Shown here: one piece after another, positions 50,705 through 52,356 of the stretch
How positions within the stretch are numbered: the stretch's first letter is position 1
Layout: each line of letters opens with the position of its first letter
DNA from: Paratractidigestivibacter sp963630635
GTDB taxonomy: Bacteria; Actinomycetota; Coriobacteriia; Coriobacteriales; Atopobiaceae
Assembly: GCA_963630635.1 (NCBI GenBank)
Contig: CAVGOA010000011.1
Span: forward strand, 1 to 52,356
DNA: 52,356 nt
Direction of reading: 5' to 3'
The notes under the pieces: generated by a model
Database searches by the model: none
What the model saw: the letters and a program-made list of their open reading frames with translations, nothing else
What the model was told of the DNA's origin: nothing
Made by a program: the position numbers and the translations under genes

Positions 50705-51402
50705 GGATCCTTGCCATAGCGGACGTCGAGGAACGCTGCCTTTGGGACTATTACGACGAGCAGCGTTTTGCCGATGTCGACCTGATTCTCTCGGCGGGAG
50801 ACCTTTGTGCCGACTACCTGGAGTTTCTTGTGACGGTGACCAATAAGCCGCTGCTCTATGTGCGCGGCAACCACGACGACGCCTACGAGAGGCGCGCGCC
50901 GGGCGGCTGCGTGTGCATCGAGGATAGCGTTTACGTTTGGCAGGGGCTTCGTATCGCGGGGCTGGGCGGCTCGATGCGCTACCGCAACGGTCACAACATG
51001 TACAACGAGCAAGAGATGGCGCGGCGCGTGCGGCGCCTTGAGCCCAAGGTGCGGCTTGCGGGCGGCGTCGACATCTTGCTCACGCATGCGCCGGCGCGTG
51101 GGGTGGGAGACCTGGATGATCTGCCACACCAGGGTTTTGTTTGCTTTAACGAGGCCATAGGGCGTTGGAGTCCCGATTACATGGTCCATGGCCACGTGCA
51201 CAAGGGCTACGCGCCCGTGTTCGAGCGCGAGCGTGTGCTTGAGGGCGGCTGCCACGTGGTCAACGCCTTTGGCCACACCATCCTTGACCTGGACGATGCC
51301 CGCTACCCCGACCGCGGCTGGCGCGGCACGCTTCTTAACGCCGAGACCCTAAGCCGCGACCCGGCGGAGCAGGGGAGGTTCTACGCGGTCGGGTGGGACT
51401 AA
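50701..51402 (+). CDS. Calcineurin-like metallophosphoesterase
   Basis: A 233-residue phosphoesterase fold. Metal-site motifs II to V are present: GDLC with D34, GNHDD with N57-H58, H129 in THAP, and HGHVH (163-167). Motif I is altered to IADVEE (residues 6-11), where D-x-H is usual; here the histidine is replaced by glutamate. The translation start overlaps the previous stop, so the two proteins are probably made together. The substrate is unknown; phosphodiesters of nucleotides are possible given the nucleoside-binding-like partner, which is inference. Confidence 0.82.
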   Translation: MRILAIADVEERCLWDYYDEQRFADVDLILSAGDLCADYLEFLVTVTNKPLLYVRGNHDDAYERRAPGGCVCIEDSVYVWQGLRIAGLGGSMRYRNGHNMYNEQEMARRVRRLEPKVRLAGGVDILLTHAPARGVGDLDDLPHQGFVCFNEAIGRWSPDYMVHGHVHKGYAPVFERERVLEGGCHVVNAFGHTILDLDDARYPDRGWRGTLLNAETLSRDPAEQGRFYAVGWD

Positions 51403-51416
51403 GGTCGCGAAAAAAC

Positions 51417-51484
51417 TTCCCCCAACCGTAACGCGATTTTGCAAAAGGCCAGTTGGCGGTTGCGCGCGTATCCGGTTGGGGGAA
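51417..51484 (+). repeat. 68-bp palindromic dispersed repeat, copy B
   Basis: Arms TTCCCCCAACCG (51417-51428) and CGGTTGGGGGAA (51473-51484) enclose a middle matching copy A in opposite orientation, including GCAAAAG and CCAGTTGGCG. It starts 15 bp after the metallophosphoesterase stop. A run of six A just before it means a minus-strand transcript would see hairpin plus T tract. Copy B has a 12-bp perfect stem, shorter than copy A. Confidence 0.85.
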
Positions 51485-51795
51485 ATTATCCAAGCCGTAG
51501 GCAAACGCGCCGCTGTCCCGATTCTGCAAGGGCGCGTGCAACTAAACTTCGACTCTGCTGCAAACTTGGCCAACCTTTCCCTGACAGGCTGTCGACCAAC
51601 TGGGCAAATACGCTGTATACGGTCGCGCGTTGGCCTCTTGGCGCCGGTTCAAGCCAATTCCTTGCCGCAAAGTCGTAATTTGGTTGCATGTACCGCGCGG
51701 ATTCGTGCCTTTGCCCATGCGCAAGCCCTTGCGTGTTGGATGTCGAGGGCCATGTAGGGGAAAATGATCTCGTAACCTAAAAGAGGGGAGAGGCC
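51485..51795. other. Intergenic stretch beside repeat copy B
   Basis: No gene is seen here. A short minus-strand frame (51486-51689) has no ribosome site. The text contains recurring fragments resembling the repeat, such as CCAACTGGGC (about 51596) that also occurs in copy A, and pairs such as ACGCGCC (51505) with GGCGCGT (51531). The whole may be a longer element of which copy B is one end. The 3' end has an AGAGGGGAGAGG ribosome site for the next gene. Confidence 0.4.
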
Positions 51796-52356
51796 GTGCC
51801 GTTTTCTATCGTGAGAAACGACATCGCGCGCATGCAGACCGATGTCATTGTCAACGCGGCAAACGAAGGCCTGGTCGCAGGCGGCGGTGTGTGCGGTGCG
51901 ATCTTTGCGGCGGCCGGTGCGCGCCAGCTGCGGGAGGCCTGTCGCAAGGTCGCGCCTTGCCCCACGGGCTCGGCCGTTTGGACCCCGGGCTTTGATGCAC
52001 CTGCTCGCTGGATTGTGCACGCGGTGGGGCCGCGTTACATCGACGGCGCACACGGCGAGGAGACCCTGCTTCGCGGGGCATATCGCTCGGCGCTGGGCGA
52101 GTCGGCGCGGCTGGGGGCGCAAAGCGTCGCCTTGCCGCTTATCTCGGCAGGAATCTTTGGGTATCCGCCGGCCGAGGCCCTGCGCGTTGCCTGCGACGAG
52201 ATCCGTGCATTTCTCGCCACCGATGCTGCGGTGGTTAACGGTAGCGAGATGGCTGTCTACCTGGTGGTTTTTGACCGCGCGGCCTTCGCGGCGTCCTTGG
52301 GCCTGGTCGATGAGGTTCAATCTTTTATAGACGAGAAGTACGTCGACTCGCTGCCC
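51796..52356 (+). CDS. Macro-domain protein (partial, runs off the window end)
   Basis: A frame open for 187 codons to the last base of the window with no stop. From GTG 51796 it begins PFSIVRNDIARMQTDVIVNA, typical of macro domains that bind ADP-ribose and remove acetyl or ADP-ribosyl groups. The motifs VIVNAANEGL and GGGV, and the second glycine loop SAGIFGYPPAEAL, are visible. After about residue 170 the sequence (EVQSFIDEKYVDSLP) continues, so a C-terminal extension or second domain follows beyond the window. The start is a GTG with AGAGGGGAGAGG at about 4 bp. Confidence 0.85.
   Translation, partial: MPFSIVRNDIARMQTDVIVNAANEGLVAGGGVCGAIFAAAGARQLREACRKVAPCPTGSAVWTPGFDAPARWIVHAVGPRYIDGAHGEETLLRGAYRSALGESARLGAQSVALPLISAGIFGYPPAEALRVACDEIRAFLATDAAVVNGSEMAVYLVVFDRAAFAASLGLVDEVQSFIDEKYVDSLP

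Noticed and set aside
51486..51689. Possible small minus-strand protein of 67 residues
   Set aside because: No ribosome site, no family resemblance, and it crosses into a region related to the dispersed repeat.
1..52356. CRISPR arrays, insertion sequences, prophage genes and rRNA
   Set aside because: No regularly spaced direct repeats, transposase, integrase, phage structural genes or rRNA were seen on either strand.

Overview
The window is about 52 kb of high-GC bacterial DNA with dense, mostly co-oriented genes and short spacers. The gene content suggests an anaerobic, lactate-forming, saccharolytic Gram-positive actinobacterium of the Coriobacteriia type (Collinsella or Olsenella-like). 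The evidence is D-lactate dehydrogenase next to pyruvate kinase, a Tad/Flp pilus locus without a secretin, a DUF2207 protein, several ABC and GntP sugar importers, and phosphorolytic glycoside catabolism. The taxon is an inference from gene content and base composition, not from a marker gene.

Layout: 47-1899 (minus) holds a YhcH-like protein and a GH13 glycosidase. 2183-8955 is housekeeping: a D-lactate dehydrogenase-like enzyme, pyruvate kinase, a P2A-type Ca2+ ATPase with a striking structured leader, and RsgA. 9209-19020 is a compact Tad/Flp pilus operon: SAF-domain CpaB-like, TadZ, TadA, TadB, TadC, two Flp-like prepilins, TadE and TadG-like pseudopilins, then DUF192 and FHA proteins. 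19108-21096 encodes a DUF2207 membrane protein. 21259-21926 is a HicA/HicB-type toxin-antitoxin pair, followed by tRNA-Phe (GAA).

22300-26424 is a sugar-acid locus: a divergent GntR/FCD regulator, a GntP permease and an IlvD/Edd dehydratase interrupted by an assembly gap. 26509-31485 is a sugar locus: a divergent ROK regulator, a xylulokinase (with a second gap), a DUF4867 protein and a fucose/arabinose-isomerase-family enzyme. 31660-48544 is a large oligosaccharide locus: LacI regulator, cellodextrin phosphorylase, two ABC permeases, a lipoprotein binding protein, DUF624, GH42 beta-galactosidase, MsmK-type ATPase, GH31 probable alpha-xylosidase and cellobiose phosphorylase. The enzyme set fits intracellular dismantling of imported galactosylated xyloglucan oligosaccharides: galactose by GH42, xylose by GH31, and the beta-1,4-glucan backbone by the two GH94 phosphorylases. 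The neighbouring kinase and isomerase could then feed released pentose into the pentose phosphate pathway. 48737-52356 carries a ParB-like/BMP-like fusion, a metallophosphoesterase and a macro-domain gene cut by the window end.

The most interesting non-coding signals are: a 12-bp helix sequestering the Shine-Dalgarno of the Ca2+ ATPase, apparently arranged as a pseudoknot with a second hairpin; an array of TGATAGA boxes at exact 11-bp spacing before the Tad operon; a 68-bp palindromic dispersed repeat present twice in opposite orientations; and a LacI-type operator repeated around and inside the oligosaccharide locus.
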